Counted from the first letter of the stretch, positions 8,064 through 17,024 are shown. The stretch: DNA of 64,000 bases from Tolypothrix sp. PCC 7712 (GCF_025860405.1 NZ_CP063785.1:744001-808000), one strand, 5' to 3'. Made by a program: numbers and translations. The notes: generated by a model from the sequence alone, not told the origin.

Positions 8064-9518
8064 ATGCCTAATTCTTTATTTATTGAACAGCATGATGATG
8101 GTATTGCTTTCTATATCAATGGAGATTTGCAGTTTGATACAGCAGATGAAGCAATATATCATGAATATTTGGTAATTCCTGCGATCGCTTTAGCCATTAA
8201 AAGATTTCCGCATACCGATTTACGGGTGCTGGTTTGTGGAGGTGGTGATGGATTAGCGGCGAGAGATATCTTACGGTTTCCCCAAGTTAGCGAAATTGAT
8301 TTAGTTGATTACAATCCAGAAGTTTTAGAACTAGCTAACACTGTATTTAAACCTTATAACTTAGGCAGTTTAGAATCAGAAAAAGTCACTGTCTATACTC
8401 AAGATGCATTTGGCTTTGTTTCCCAACAGCCAAATGATTATTATCATGTCATCATTTGCGATTTTACCTATCCCCATGCTGCAGAAGACACGAATATATA
8501 TAGTCGGGAATGGTTCCAAAAGCTAAATCGCGTACTAATTCCCAATGGCGTAATTTGCACGAACGGCGTTTCTCCCCAAAATAGAACAACAGGTTTTTGG
8601 TGTTTATATCAAACACTGTTAGCAGCAGATTTCACAGTCAAACCTTTACAGCTAGCTATTCCTTCATTTTCTCATCATGGTTACGGCAATTGGGGCTTCT
8701 TTTTAGCATCGCCGCAGGTAATTACGCGCTATGAAATCGAAATCCTCAACTTTCCTGAAGAGTTACATTTTTTAACACCTAGTCAGCTACTCTCAGCCTT
8801 TATTTTTGAGAGTGCGATCGCAAATTCTCGGCATGGAGTTATGATTCATACTTTAGAGAGTCCGCAACTGTTTTATTATCTGCTGAATGCGTCATCTAAT
8901 TTAGACAATTTAGATTTAGAATCTGACGCTAGCGTTGATTTTTTAGATATTGAAGAGATAGGAACAGCCGAAATTGGAGAAGGTGATTTCCTAGATTTAG
9001 CATCAGTAGCTAAATTTTGGATAGAAAATATTTATGCTTTGCCAGAAACACAGGATAAATTAGCAGATATGAATCGGTATTTACCTGTGCGTCATCGCTA
9101 CCATAGCCAAAATATGACATCAGCATGGCTAGCACATCTCAAAGAATTACTCGCAGAAATAGATATTAAGCAATTATTGCAGAGTTTGTTAGCCAGAGCG
9201 CAAGATTTACCTCCACAAATTGCCCAAGATTTGAAAAAATTAGCTGACAAATTTAGTAATAATCAAGCATTAGCAAATCTACATCCGCAAACTGTGGAGT
9301 TAATCGCCATGCTATCGGTAACGTTATTAATGGCAAATTTAGTCGCGCCTGATTCAGTATTTGCTAAAGGTTTCTCTTCTAGTAGTGGTAGTAGCAGTAG
9401 TACTAGCTATAGCGGCGATGGTGATACCTTTATGAACAAATTTATTGGTATGTGTCTCACTGGAGTGGGGGGAGTTTGGCTATATAATATCTTCTTCCCG
9501 CAACAAAGGGATGAGTGA
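8064..9518 (+). CDS. Spermidine synthase-like aminopropyltransferase with a membrane tail
   Basis: The N-terminal 240 residues have the aminopropyltransferase fold: the DEAIYHEYLV segment (29-36), the AdoMet-type loop GGGDG (59-63), Asp82 in LVDYNP and the ICDFTYP motif with Asp133. In spermidine synthases the last motif is usually DxTDP, so the second Asp is Tyr136 here and substrate preference may differ. The remaining 240 residues are acidic, then helical, and end in a Ser-rich stretch and a hydrophobic helix, an extension not seen in soluble spermidine synthase. I chose the ATG at 8064; a TTG at 8049 would overlap the upstream stop. It is transcribed with the DUF4178, FemAB-like and DUF350 genes. 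A role in modifying a polyamine or a lipid or wall component is inferred. Confidence 0.75.
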   Translation: MPNSLFIEQHDDGIAFYINGDLQFDTADEAIYHEYLVIPAIALAIKRFPHTDLRVLVCGGGDGLAARDILRFPQVSEIDLVDYNPEVLELANTVFKPYNLGSLESEKVTVYTQDAFGFVSQQPNDYYHVIICDFTYPHAAEDTNIYSREWFQKLNRVLIPNGVICTNGVSPQNRTTGFWCLYQTLLAADFTVKPLQLAIPSFSHHGYGNWGFFLASPQVITRYEIEILNFPEELHFLTPSQLLSAFIFESAIANSRHGVMIHTLESPQLFYYLLNASSNLDNLDLESDASVDFLDIEEIGTAEIGEGDFLDLASVAKFWIENIYALPETQDKLADMNRYLPVRHRYHSQNMTSAWLAHLKELLAEIDIKQLLQSLLARAQDLPPQIAQDLKKLADKFSNNQALANLHPQTVELIAMLSVTLLMANLVAPDSVFAKGFSSSSGSSSSTSYSGDGDTFMNKFIGMCLTGVGGVWLYNIFFPQQRDE

Positions 9519-9566
9519 AGATAATTCGTAGTTCGTAATTCGTAATTACATCAATACGCAAATAAT

Positions 9567-10610
9567 ATGATTTATGCAGATAAATCGACGCAGCAGGATT
9601 TAGCTTTAAATATTAGAGAATTAAATACAGCCGCACAACAGGATTGGGATGCACTCATTAAAAATCATCCCAATGGTTGCTTTATGCAAACTTTCAGTTG
9701 GGCAGATTTTAAAGAAATTGAGGGATATAAAACCTTTCGCTATGGTTTGTTTTTAAATAATCAATTAATAGGAGGATGTATTTATTATTTATATCCTCAA
9801 AGCAATAAAGCTAATTTATTGATTGCGCCTGGTGGGCCGATATTACCAGCAGAATATGCAGAGTCAGCGCTACAGCTATTGTTACATCAAGCTGAAAAAT
9901 TAGCAAAAGAATTAGGAGCGATCGCACTGCGGATTGAACCACTATGGACAGAGAAACCAGCGTACCTGAAAAAATTTGTGCGCGCACCTGCTGATTTATT
10001 ACCATCGGAAACTTTACTTATAGATTTAACCCCAGAAACCAGCGAAATTTTAGCGGCGATGAAGCCGAAAGGACGCTACAATATTCGCCTCAGTCAACGC
10101 TATGGTGTGACAACAGAATTTAGCAACGATTCGCAAAAGATTCCTGTCTTGTATGAATTGTTTTGGGAAACTGTACAGCGTCAAAAGTTTTTTGGTGAAC
10201 CCTACGGCTTTTTTATCAATCTTTGCCAAACATTATTTAAATCAAACATGGCAGAAATTGGTGTAGCCTATTGGCAAGGTGAAATCATAGCAGCAATTTT
10301 AGTAGTATATTGCGGTCAAGTGGCTACTTATTTATATGGCGGACGCAGTTTAGCACATCCACAAGTCATGGCTAATTACAGCTTACATTGGGAAGCCATG
10401 CAAAGAGCCAAATTGCGCGGTTGCCAATTTTATGATTTCTATGGGTTTACCCAAGATGCAAATCATAGCTATGCCAAGTTTTCGCAATTTAAAAGTCAGT
10501 TTGGTGGTCAGCCTATTAAAACTATAGGCGCACATGATTACTTTTTTTATGACCAATTAGCTGATACCCTCATTAGCTTATTTCAAAACCTGGCAGGTGG
10601 AAGCAAATGA
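9567..10610 (+). CDS. FemAB/FemX-type aminoacyltransferase
   Basis: This 347-residue protein has two GNAT-like halves as in FemAB/FemX enzymes, which add amino acids to the peptidoglycan stem peptide using aminoacyl-tRNA. Supporting segments are FMQTFSWADFKE (about 39-50), the central KGRYNIRLSQRYGV region (about 168-181), ELFWETVQRQKFFG, AYLYGG-like 'ATYLYGGRS' and the C-terminal FYGFTQDANHSYAKFSQFK. It lies between the aminopropyltransferase-like gene and the DUF350 gene and overlaps the latter by ATGA. Given its neighbours, the acceptor or donor might be a polyamine-containing compound, but this is inference. Confidence 0.8.
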   Translation: MIYADKSTQQDLALNIRELNTAAQQDWDALIKNHPNGCFMQTFSWADFKEIEGYKTFRYGLFLNNQLIGGCIYYLYPQSNKANLLIAPGGPILPAEYAESALQLLLHQAEKLAKELGAIALRIEPLWTEKPAYLKKFVRAPADLLPSETLLIDLTPETSEILAAMKPKGRYNIRLSQRYGVTTEFSNDSQKIPVLYELFWETVQRQKFFGEPYGFFINLCQTLFKSNMAEIGVAYWQGEIIAAILVVYCGQVATYLYGGRSLAHPQVMANYSLHWEAMQRAKLRGCQFYDFYGFTQDANHSYAKFSQFKSQFGGQPIKTIGAHDYFFYDQLADTLISLFQNLAGGSK

Positions 10611-11476
10611 ACGAAAGACTGATGGCGATAGTTACGCAATTTGGTGTTATTTTACTAGAATTATTTGTAGGTTTTGGTTTATTCTGGGTGGGACAGTTTG
10701 CCTACCAAAAGCTGTTTCGCCGCCGCATGGAATTAAATTTAGAATTGTTTGTTAATGATAACCCTGCGGTTGCTGTAGCGCTGGTAGGTTACTATTTTGG
10801 TATAGTTATTGCTTTAGGCGGCGTTCTCGGCCAAGCTGTAGATAATTGGCAAGATAAAGCGCTGAATTTAATTAGTTATGGTGCAACAGTAATTTTATTA
10901 ATGTTAGCTGGTGCATGGGTAGGGGATAAATTAATTCTGCGTCATTTTAATTGCGAACGCGAAATTATTCAAGACCGTAATATCGGTGCGGCGAATGTAG
11001 AAGCTGCAAACCACATCGCCAACGGTTTAATTTTAAATGCGGCTTTAGCTGGAGAAAGTGGTGGTTGGTTGGTAGGAATAGTTTGTTGGTTAATTGGTTT
11101 GGGATTACTCGTGTTAGTCAGTTTCATCTATCCCAAAGTTACTAAATATAATGTATTTGCAGAAATTGAAAAGCGCAATAACCCGGCGGCTGGTGTTGCT
11201 TTAGCAGGGTTACTGATTGCTACAGGTAACATTGTACGAGTCGCTTTTGCTGCTGAATTTGAAAACTGGGTTGTGAGTTTTACCCAGTATGGATTACTGT
11301 TAATATTTTGCTTAATTTCCTTGGTTGTAATTCGCTGGTTAGCCGATTTAATTTTAGTACCTGGCGTTAAAATCTCCGATGAAATTGCCAATCAAGAAGT
11401 TCCCAATGTTGGCGCAGGTTTAATAGAAGCTTTTGCTTATATTGCCGCTTCTTTTTTAATTGCTTGGTGTCTTTAA
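10607..11476 (+). CDS. DUF350 membrane protein (two DUF350 repeats)
   Basis: This 289-residue protein has about eight hydrophobic segments arranged as two DUF350 repeats. Each repeat includes a 'NNPA(A/V)(G/A)VAL' phrase (NDNPAVAVALVGY near 55 and NNPAAGVALAG near 195), as in E. coli YjfL. DUF350 proteins are integral inner-membrane proteins of unknown function often encoded with DUF4178 and polyamine enzymes. The start codon overlaps the stop of the FemAB-like gene (ATGA), a sign of translational coupling. It is the last gene of the run. Confidence 0.8.
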   Translation: MNERLMAIVTQFGVILLELFVGFGLFWVGQFAYQKLFRRRMELNLELFVNDNPAVAVALVGYYFGIVIALGGVLGQAVDNWQDKALNLISYGATVILLMLAGAWVGDKLILRHFNCEREIIQDRNIGAANVEAANHIANGLILNAALAGESGGWLVGIVCWLIGLGLLVLVSFIYPKVTKYNVFAEIEKRNNPAAGVALAGLLIATGNIVRVAFAAEFENWVVSFTQYGLLLIFCLISLVVIRWLADLILVPGVKISDEIANQEVPNVGAGLIEAFAYIAASFLIAWCL

Positions 11477-11546
11477 TAAATTATGAATTATTAGTAGGCT
11501 GTGTTAGCGAGCGCGACTCGTAGCGCACCTCCGCTTAAATGGTATG

Positions 11547-11680
11547 CCAATACTTGTCGGTTAAGGGGAAAAGGAGAAGGGTAAAAGGGGCAAGAAAAAA
11601 CCTTTAACTCTTACCCTTTCACCTTTTCCCCAAACCAAATTCCGAGTTGGAAATCCTTAACCGAGCAGTATTGAATGGTA
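11547..11680 (+). repeat. Dispersed hairpin repeat (AATACTTGTCGGTTAAGG family), second copy
   Basis: This matches 6149-6262; its ends TACTTGTCGGTTAAGG and CCTTAACCGAGCAGTA are inverted repeats and its middle can fold into a long hairpin. Confidence 0.6.
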
Positions 11681-11699
11681 TGCTACTAATATTTAAATA

Positions 11700-11837
11700 A
11701 TACCTTTGATATAATTATCACGAAATAATTGTTCTCGCGCCTAACGCACCGCCGCGTAGATGGTGCGTTACGGCTAATTTTAATTGTCTCTAAGCATCAA
11801 ATTATCTCATAGCCGTAACACACCCTACATTGATTGG
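11700..11837 (-). repeat. Dispersed palindromic repeat, inverted copy of 5938-6074
   Basis: On the minus strand it reads GTAGGGTGTGTTACGGCTAT and continues through GCCGTAACGCACCATC to ATTTCGTGAT. It separates the DUF350 and speD genes, which converge on it, and could form a hairpin terminator for both. Confidence 0.6.
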
Positions 11838-11853
11838 TATATGAGAAAGTTTA

Positions 11854-12213
11854 TTAACCAGTGATATTTAAATAATTCCAGTTAGCCATGCTTTCAGAAT
11901 TAGTAATTTGTCTGGTGAGAATTTCTGCCAATAGCCTAGCTTTTTGCTGATTATCTTTTTGGTAGTCGCAGATATGAATATCGATTGTAACTTTTGCTTC
12001 TTCTGGCCAAAAATGCAACGCTACATGAGACTCTGCTAGTAAAATAACTGCAGAAACTCCCTGTGGTTGGAATGCATAAGCCAGTTCACCAACAATAGTA
12101 AGTTGAGCTATATGAGCCGCATTTTTGATAACCTTGATAAAATCTGCCGTTTCCCAATTGAAAACAGTCTGTGCAGCAGGCAAAATTGCGTAGAAATGAT
12201 GGGACTGAATCAC
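11854..12213 (-). CDS. speD: S-adenosylmethionine decarboxylase proenzyme (prokaryotic type)
   Basis: This 119-residue protein is the size of bacterial/archaeal SpeD. It cleaves itself to form a pyruvoyl group and then makes decarboxylated AdoMet, the aminopropyl donor. Key residues are visible: Ser62 in AESHVAL, the site of cleavage, with Ser54, His67 (ALHFWP) and Cys82 (IHICDY). It is therefore probably active even though the sequence diverges from standard SpeD. It converges on the DUF350 gene, so it is not in the same transcript as the aminopropyltransferase-like gene at 8064, but it would supply that enzyme's donor. The ATG at 12211-12213 fits the usual start. The upstream region has inverted repeats (see 12348-12416). 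Confidence 0.85.
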   Translation of the reverse strand: MIQSHHFYAILPAAQTVFNWETADFIKVIKNAAHIAQLTIVGELAYAFQPQGVSAVILLAESHVALHFWPEEAKVTIDIHICDYQKDNQQKARLLAEILTRQITNSESMANWNYLNITG

Positions 12214-12347
12214 CTATACAAGTCTTGGGTTTGAATCGTCAAAGGTAATAGTATGCTTAAGCGTAACAGTAAAATGATCCTTGTGTATGATACAGAAGTA
12301 TAGTATGATTACCCAAAAATAATCATTGCTTAACTACATTGTTACGG

Positions 12348-12416
12348 ACAGCATATGCTGTGACGGCTTGTGGTTTAGCATAAGTTTGTTCTGGTGCGTT
12401 AACCTCGAACCACAAG
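12348..12416. promoter_or_regulatory. Inverted repeats upstream of speD
   Basis: A perfect 12-bp palindrome CAGCATATGCTG (12348-12359) is followed by a 9-bp inverted repeat CTTGTGGTT (12367-12375) / AACCACAAG (12408-12416) with a 32-base loop. They lie 135-200 bases upstream of the speD start and could be an operator or an RNA fold. Function is inferred. Confidence 0.3.
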
Positions 12417-12630
12417 AATTAAAATTACAGATTTTTTACAGTTTAATCTTACCAATCTGACTTAAAAAGTAGTGCGGTAGGCATTAGGGAGCAGAGAAGA
12501 GAAGGGACGGGGTAACGAAAAATAACGAATGAAAAATTACAAATTACAAACTAAGAAAATTCAAAAATATTTATTCGTTATTCTTAATATGCAGTTTATT
12601 GAGGAATAATTAGAGAAATTCATGTCACGC

Positions 12631-12735
12631 GATGGTAAAGAGAAGCGTAGCCTCTACTTTTACCATCATTGATTACAGTTATCTCCAGTTTAAGAAAGCG
12701 GGCGAGAATCTATTAATTGAGAAATTTTATTCTCG
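12631..12735 (+). other. Two hairpins upstream of the IscB remnant
   Basis: Hairpin 1: GATGGTAAA (12631-12639) with TTTACCATC (12659-12667). Hairpin 2: CGAGAAT (12703-12709) with ATTCTCG (12729-12735). Structured guide RNA (omega RNA) lies upstream of intact iscB genes, so this may be a leftover of one. The rest of 12214-12870 shows no gene. Confidence 0.25.
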
Positions 12736-12870
12736 AAAAGATGCGATCGCCTACGTTTTGTGTTGTATTTTTCTAATATAAGTACCAGTTAAACAACCAC
12801 AGGAGCATCTATAGATTGCTTAGTTAAATCCAACACCCAATCACTATTGCCTAGGTTAATTGGAATCATA

Positions 12871-13065
12871 ATGGCTAAAGTTTATATTTTGGATGCCAAC
12901 AAACAACCCTTGTATCCCATACACATCAGCCAAGCTAGAAAGCTATTGTCACAAGGTGATGCAAAAGTATTCCGACGATATCCATTTACGATTATTTTAA
13001 AGGAGGTGCTGACGCAGTCTAGGCTAGAGCAACTTGGTATTAAGATTGACCCTGATGTAAATTAA
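12871..13065 (+). pseudogene. IscB-type RNA-guided nuclease remnant (RRXRR/PLMP domain only)
   Basis: The frame from the ATG at 12871 encodes 64 residues: MAKVYILDANKQPLYP, then ARKLLSQGDAKVFRRYPFTI and LGIKIDPDVN before a stop. This is the N-terminal PLMP/RRXRR domain of IscB proteins, followed by the first residues of the RuvC-I motif (usually KIDPGSKTTG). The protein ends exactly there, so the RuvC, bridge-helix and HNH parts are missing and no further fragments follow downstream. An upstream in-frame start at 12847 adds eight residues that do not belong to the family. It is probably a dead relic of an IS200/IS605-type element; a free-standing small RRXRR protein is the alternative. Confidence 0.7.
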
Positions 13066-13767
13066 ATTAATACAGAATAACGTACATCAATTTCTAACTA
13101 AAATAAGCGAAAAGCTTATACAGTAGAATTTTTCTATTAATTTTTACTTTTGCTTTTTGTCTTTTTTTCTATTATTGCTGTGCGAAATTCGCGGATTTCA
13201 AATTAAAAACTTTTGTGAACTAGGCTTGTAGCTATTTTGTGACTGTGTATTAGTAGTGACAGTAGCTTTAATATGTCGCAATACTTTAATCCTCAGGAGA
13301 ATCCAAAGGATAGAGTAAGGCGAAAGGCAGGTTATGGTAAGCTAAAACAACTCTAATTTGTATATGTGATATCAATTTATATTGAGATTGATCATCGTCT
13401 TGTACGTTTGAGGTTTTATGAGTTCTTTTGTACTAAGCACCTCGCAAATTGGTATCAATTTGTGCAATTGCTTAGACTATTCTGAGCTATTTTAGCGAAG
13501 CGACTTTTCGGTAGTTGCTTTAGCAATTTATACGTGCCAAATTATGCAAATTCAATTATGTAATAGCTGAGTTTGATGGTTGTCTGCTGTATTAAAATCA
13601 ACATTTTTACGGCTTCAGAGCCTGACTAAGCCTATCATCACCCCAGGCAAGAGTATGTGTTATTCATGCCGATTGTTTGGTGAAGCTAGGAATATATATT
13701 GCAAAGTACAACAATTTTCAACCATTGCTAAAAAATTAATGGTTAATTAATAGTTAGGAATAAGAAA
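13066..13767. other. 700-base intergenic region, no gene seen
   Basis: The sequence is AT-rich with no coding frame of note. It presumably holds the promoter of the aldolase gene at 13768, but I cannot identify a convincing -35/-10 pair. Confidence 0.3.
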
Positions 13768-14529
13768 ATGCCTAAATTAGAAAGACCCAAACCCCCTGTA
13801 TTTGAAAAAGTAGAAGATGAACGCTTACACCGTAAACAACGTTTAGCCGCAGCCTTTCGTTTGTTTGCGCGCTTAGGATTTAATGAAGGTACAGATGGTC
13901 ATCTGACAGCGCGCGATCCAGAATTTACAGATCATTTCTGGGTAAATCCCTTAGGTGTCGAGTTCTGTGATGTTCGAGTTTCCAACTTAGTATTAGTTAA
14001 CCACGATGGCGATGTAGTTAAAGGCGACCAGCCGATAAATCGTGAAGCGATCGCCATTCATTCTCATATTCATGCTGCTAGACTAGATGCGATCGCAACT
14101 GTATACGCCCATTCAATTTATGGTAAAGCTTGGTCTACCCTAGGTCGTCCACTTGACCCCCTCAATGAAAATGCTTGTGCTTTCTACGAACACCACAGTG
14201 TATTTCATGACTGTACGGAAGTCTTATTTAACGCTTCGGAATATCAACGCATTGTGGAAACTTTGGGAAATAATAAAGCGATAATTTTACGTAATCATGG
14301 GATGTTAACCGTTGGTCAATCAGTAGATGAAGCTGCTTGGTGGTTTATTAATTTAGAAAATTCCAGTCAAGCGCAACTTTTAGCTGAGGCTGCGGGAAAA
14401 CCGCATATTATTGAACATAATACTGCCCGTTTAACCAGAAATCACATTGGCGCACCTTCAAATGGTTGGTTCTGTTTTCAAACACTTTATAACAGAATTG
14501 TCCGCGACCAACCTGATTTACTTGAGTAA
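13768..14529 (+). CDS. Class II aldolase/adducin family protein
   Basis: A 253-residue protein of the class II aldolase/adducin fold, which includes zinc-dependent sugar-phosphate aldolases and epimerases. Visible signs are GTDGHLTARDP (41-51, substrate phosphate loop), Glu93 followed by HSHIH (98-102), His115 in YAHSIYG and His177 in LRNHGMLTVG. These supply the expected His ligands and acidic residue. The N-terminal PKLERPKPPVFEK segment and the FWVNPLG phrase are typical of a subgroup also found in fungi and many bacteria, whose substrate is unclear. An AGGAATAAG site precedes the ATG. The SDR gene at 14775 follows in the same direction 245 bases later and may act on a related substrate. 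Confidence 0.85.
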   Translation: MPKLERPKPPVFEKVEDERLHRKQRLAAAFRLFARLGFNEGTDGHLTARDPEFTDHFWVNPLGVEFCDVRVSNLVLVNHDGDVVKGDQPINREAIAIHSHIHAARLDAIATVYAHSIYGKAWSTLGRPLDPLNENACAFYEHHSVFHDCTEVLFNASEYQRIVETLGNNKAIILRNHGMLTVGQSVDEAAWWFINLENSSQAQLLAEAAGKPHIIEHNTARLTRNHIGAPSNGWFCFQTLYNRIVRDQPDLLE

Positions 14530-14711
14530 TATTACAGCACTTTTGAAGTAATGAGTAATGAGTAGGAAATTTACTTATTAGCCAAGATTGATATTAATAA
14601 AATTGGGCAAAAGATTTAAACGTACCGCAAAGCGGAAGGGGGAAGTCAAAAGTCAAAAGATTGTGACTGTTTGAAAGATAGCTTTATTTCCGCCGAACTA
14701 ATCTAGGTAAT

Positions 14712-14766
14712 CTTCAATTACGAATTACGAATTACGAACTACGAATTACGAATTACGAATTACAAA
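14712..14766. repeat. Heptamer tandem repeat (AATTACG)
   Basis: Seven or so near-perfect copies of a 7-bp unit occur between the aldolase and SDR genes, the short tandemly repeated repetitive type known from heterocystous cyanobacteria. Confidence 0.7.
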
Positions 14767-14774
14767 CTAAAAAT

Positions 14775-15563
14775 ATGGATTTACAACTAAATGGCAAAGT
14801 AGCTTTAGTGACGGCTGCTAGCAAAGGTTTAGGTAAAGCCACAGCTAGACAATTTGCCCGTGAAGGTGCAAAAGTTGTGATTTGTGCGCGCAGTGAATTA
14901 GTTGAGAAAACTGCTGCGGAGATAGAAAGCGAAACTGGAAATGAAGTATTAGCTATCCGTGCAGATGTTAGCCAACAAGCGGATATTGAACGGGTAATTA
15001 ATACTACAGTAGAGAAATTTGGTGGCTTAGATATTTTAGTTACCAATGCTGGGGGGCCACCTGCGGGTACATTTGATGATATTGATATTCCTCAATGGGA
15101 AGCTGCGATTAATTTAAATTTGCTCAGTGCAGTTCATTTAGTAAAATACGCCTTACCTTATCTGCGCCAATCTAGCGCTGGGGCGATTCTCACTATTACT
15201 TCTACTTCCACTAAACACCCAGTACAAAATTTGGTTTTGTCTAACTCCATTCGCCTAGCGGTAATTGGCTTAACCAAAACACTCAGTCAAGAATTAGGTA
15301 GCGATCGCATTCGGGTTAACAGCATTCTACCAGGCTGGACATATACAGAACGGGTAGAAGAATTAGTCAACGCCCGCATTGCCAAAAGTGGTAATACCAA
15401 AGAAGCAGAAATTACCGCTATCACCAACAATATCCCCTTAGGTCGCCTGGGAACACCAGAAGAATTTGCCAATGTCGCCGTATTTCTCTGTTCGCCAGCC
15501 GCTTCATTTGTGAATGGCGTGATGTTGCAAGTTGATGGTGGAAGCAACCCAGGCACATTTTAA
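14775..15563 (+). CDS. SDR-family oxidoreductase without the YxxxK motif
   Basis: This 262-residue protein has a Rossmann fold of the short-chain dehydrogenase/reductase type. The NAD(P)-binding TAASKGLG lies at 13-20, NAGG at 91-94, the active-site Ser at about 143, and the C-terminal VNGVMLQVDGG end is typical. Where classical members have Tyr-x3-Lys about 13 residues after the Ser, the sequence is SNSIR (Ser156, Arg160), so both catalytic residues are missing. A known SDR subgroup shares the 'NLVLSNxxR' phrase here, so this is probably inherited rather than a fresh mutation. Whether the protein is a reductase at all is open. It is similar to FabG-like proteins in length. Confidence 0.8.
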   Translation: MDLQLNGKVALVTAASKGLGKATARQFAREGAKVVICARSELVEKTAAEIESETGNEVLAIRADVSQQADIERVINTTVEKFGGLDILVTNAGGPPAGTFDDIDIPQWEAAINLNLLSAVHLVKYALPYLRQSSAGAILTITSTSTKHPVQNLVLSNSIRLAVIGLTKTLSQELGSDRIRVNSILPGWTYTERVEELVNARIAKSGNTKEAEITAITNNIPLGRLGTPEEFANVAVFLCSPAASFVNGVMLQVDGGSNPGTF

Positions 15564-15650
15564 GAGAAGTCAAAAGTCAAAAGTCAAAAGTCAAAAGTCA
15601 AATAAAAATGCTATAGGATGCGTTAGCGTTAGCGTAACGCATCGTAATTT

Positions 15651-16463
15651 CTATTCTGCTGCTGCATACTTAGGAAAGACTTCTCCGGCTAAGTAAGCAT
15701 CAAAATGTTCTTGAAAGTAAAGCCAAGAAGTCATATCTTCCACATCCAGCGCTGATTGTGGTGCTTCCTTATATAAAGGAATGCGATGATTAATTTCATC
15801 TTGAAATAATTGCGGTAACCCAGAGAAACCGTTGACTTTACCACCAATAGCACTATAAATCAGCTGACCGGGGCGATCGCTCATTTTCATCCAAGGTAGC
15901 CATTGACCAATCCTATCCCAACTGAGTTTCACTTCTGAGACGGAATTTAGTGCTGAGTTAGATAAATCTTCAGTAGGTACAGTGAGTTTAAATAATTCCG
16001 CCGCTTGATAAATTTCTTGGGGACTGTACTCTGCAAATTTTGGGTTTCCTGCTAAAGGATTGGGGTAAGTAGGAAAGATATCAAAAACGAAAGTTGTGCT
16101 TTCACCCTCAACTTGCGCGGGAAATTTACCTTTAAATGTACCTTGTACAGGATTATTCGCCACATGCATCACCGGCACAACTTCCCCCGTCCAAGGATTT
16201 TCCCATTTAGTTAACTTCTCTTCTGTTTCTGGGTCAAGGTAGTATGTCAGTTCCCGAGAAGTAAAATCCCAAACTCCTGGTTCTAGGGCAATACATCTAC
16301 TAACACTCATCCCTAATATTTTAAATAAGAGTTTCCGCTTTTCACCGGGGATAAAGGCGTAAATTTTACCTTTCCATACTAAAAAAGTCGATTCGCTAGC
16401 ATCGAGGGAAGAACGTGTTTTTACCCAGTCTTGGGCATCTAATTCTCGAGTTTGAGCAACCAT
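15651..16463 (-). CDS. DUF1838 family protein
   Basis: This 270-residue protein matches the DUF1838 pattern: an N-terminal VKTRSSLDASE and FLVWKGKIYAF region (about 14-34), RCIALEPGVWDFTSRELTYY (about 56-75), a segment giving NPWTGEVVPVMHVANNPV and the C-terminal SWLYFQEHFDAYLAGE. There is no signal peptide or membrane helix. The molecular function of this family is not known; in other bacteria it is also found in proteins annotated as exported. It stands between an SDR gene that converges on it and a repeat-filled gap. Start at 16461-16463 (ATG). Confidence 0.75.
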   Translation of the reverse strand: MVAQTRELDAQDWVKTRSSLDASESTFLVWKGKIYAFIPGEKRKLLFKILGMSVSRCIALEPGVWDFTSRELTYYLDPETEEKLTKWENPWTGEVVPVMHVANNPVQGTFKGKFPAQVEGESTTFVFDIFPTYPNPLAGNPKFAEYSPQEIYQAAELFKLTVPTEDLSNSALNSVSEVKLSWDRIGQWLPWMKMSDRPGQLIYSAIGGKVNGFSGLPQLFQDEINHRIPLYKEAPQSALDVEDMTSWLYFQEHFDAYLAGEVFPKYAAAE

Positions 16464-16544
16464 TTACAATATCCTTGGTATTGGGGACTGGGGATTGGGG
16501 ACTGGGGATTGGGTGAAAGTCAAATTTTCCTTTTTCCAGTCCTT

Positions 16545-16831
16545 ATAGCAATTTGAAAAAAGAATGCGACAGATTTTAGGGGAGTGGTGTCAACTTAACG
16601 TGAAACCCGCTCTTGTGCAAGGTTTCGCCCTCACCCCCAGCCCCTCTCCCACAGGGAGAAGGGAGTCAGAGATTTAGTTCCCCTTCTCCTGCGGGAGAAG
16701 GGGTTAGGGGATGAGGGCGCGAGGTATTTGTACAACGCCCACCCTATATCGCTTTTAACTTAAGTTGACACCACTGGGCACTTCCTTGCCCTTTAGAATA
16801 TATTGATATGTCGCAAACATTGTTTGATTTG
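16545..16831 (+). repeat. Nested inverted-repeat elements, second filled copy
   Basis: The outer left end ATAGCAATTTGAAAAAAGAA (one base changed from the TACC type) and the degraded right end CGCAAACATTGTTTGATTTG enclose the inner element at 16587-16771 (GTGTCAACTTAACGTG ... TTAAGTTGACACC). Confidence 0.7.
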
Positions 16832-17024
16832 GGATTACCCAGAATTTTAAGGTTGGCAGACAAGTGAGTTAAAACAGCGATAAATTAATCTAACACAAAC
16901 AATTTTTCTAGGTGTCCCCCCTCCGGTTTACTCAACAAACGCCAAACATCTAACAAAAATCCATTAGATTTACCCCAGGGCGGACAAGATATCCACCCCA
17001 CAAGAAAAATTATTGCAACATTTT

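Noticed and set aside
8064..9518. Calling the aminopropyltransferase-like gene a true spermidine synthase
   Set aside because: The DxTDP motif is changed (Tyr136), the C-terminal half is unique and the gene context points to a membrane process, so only the fold is claimed.
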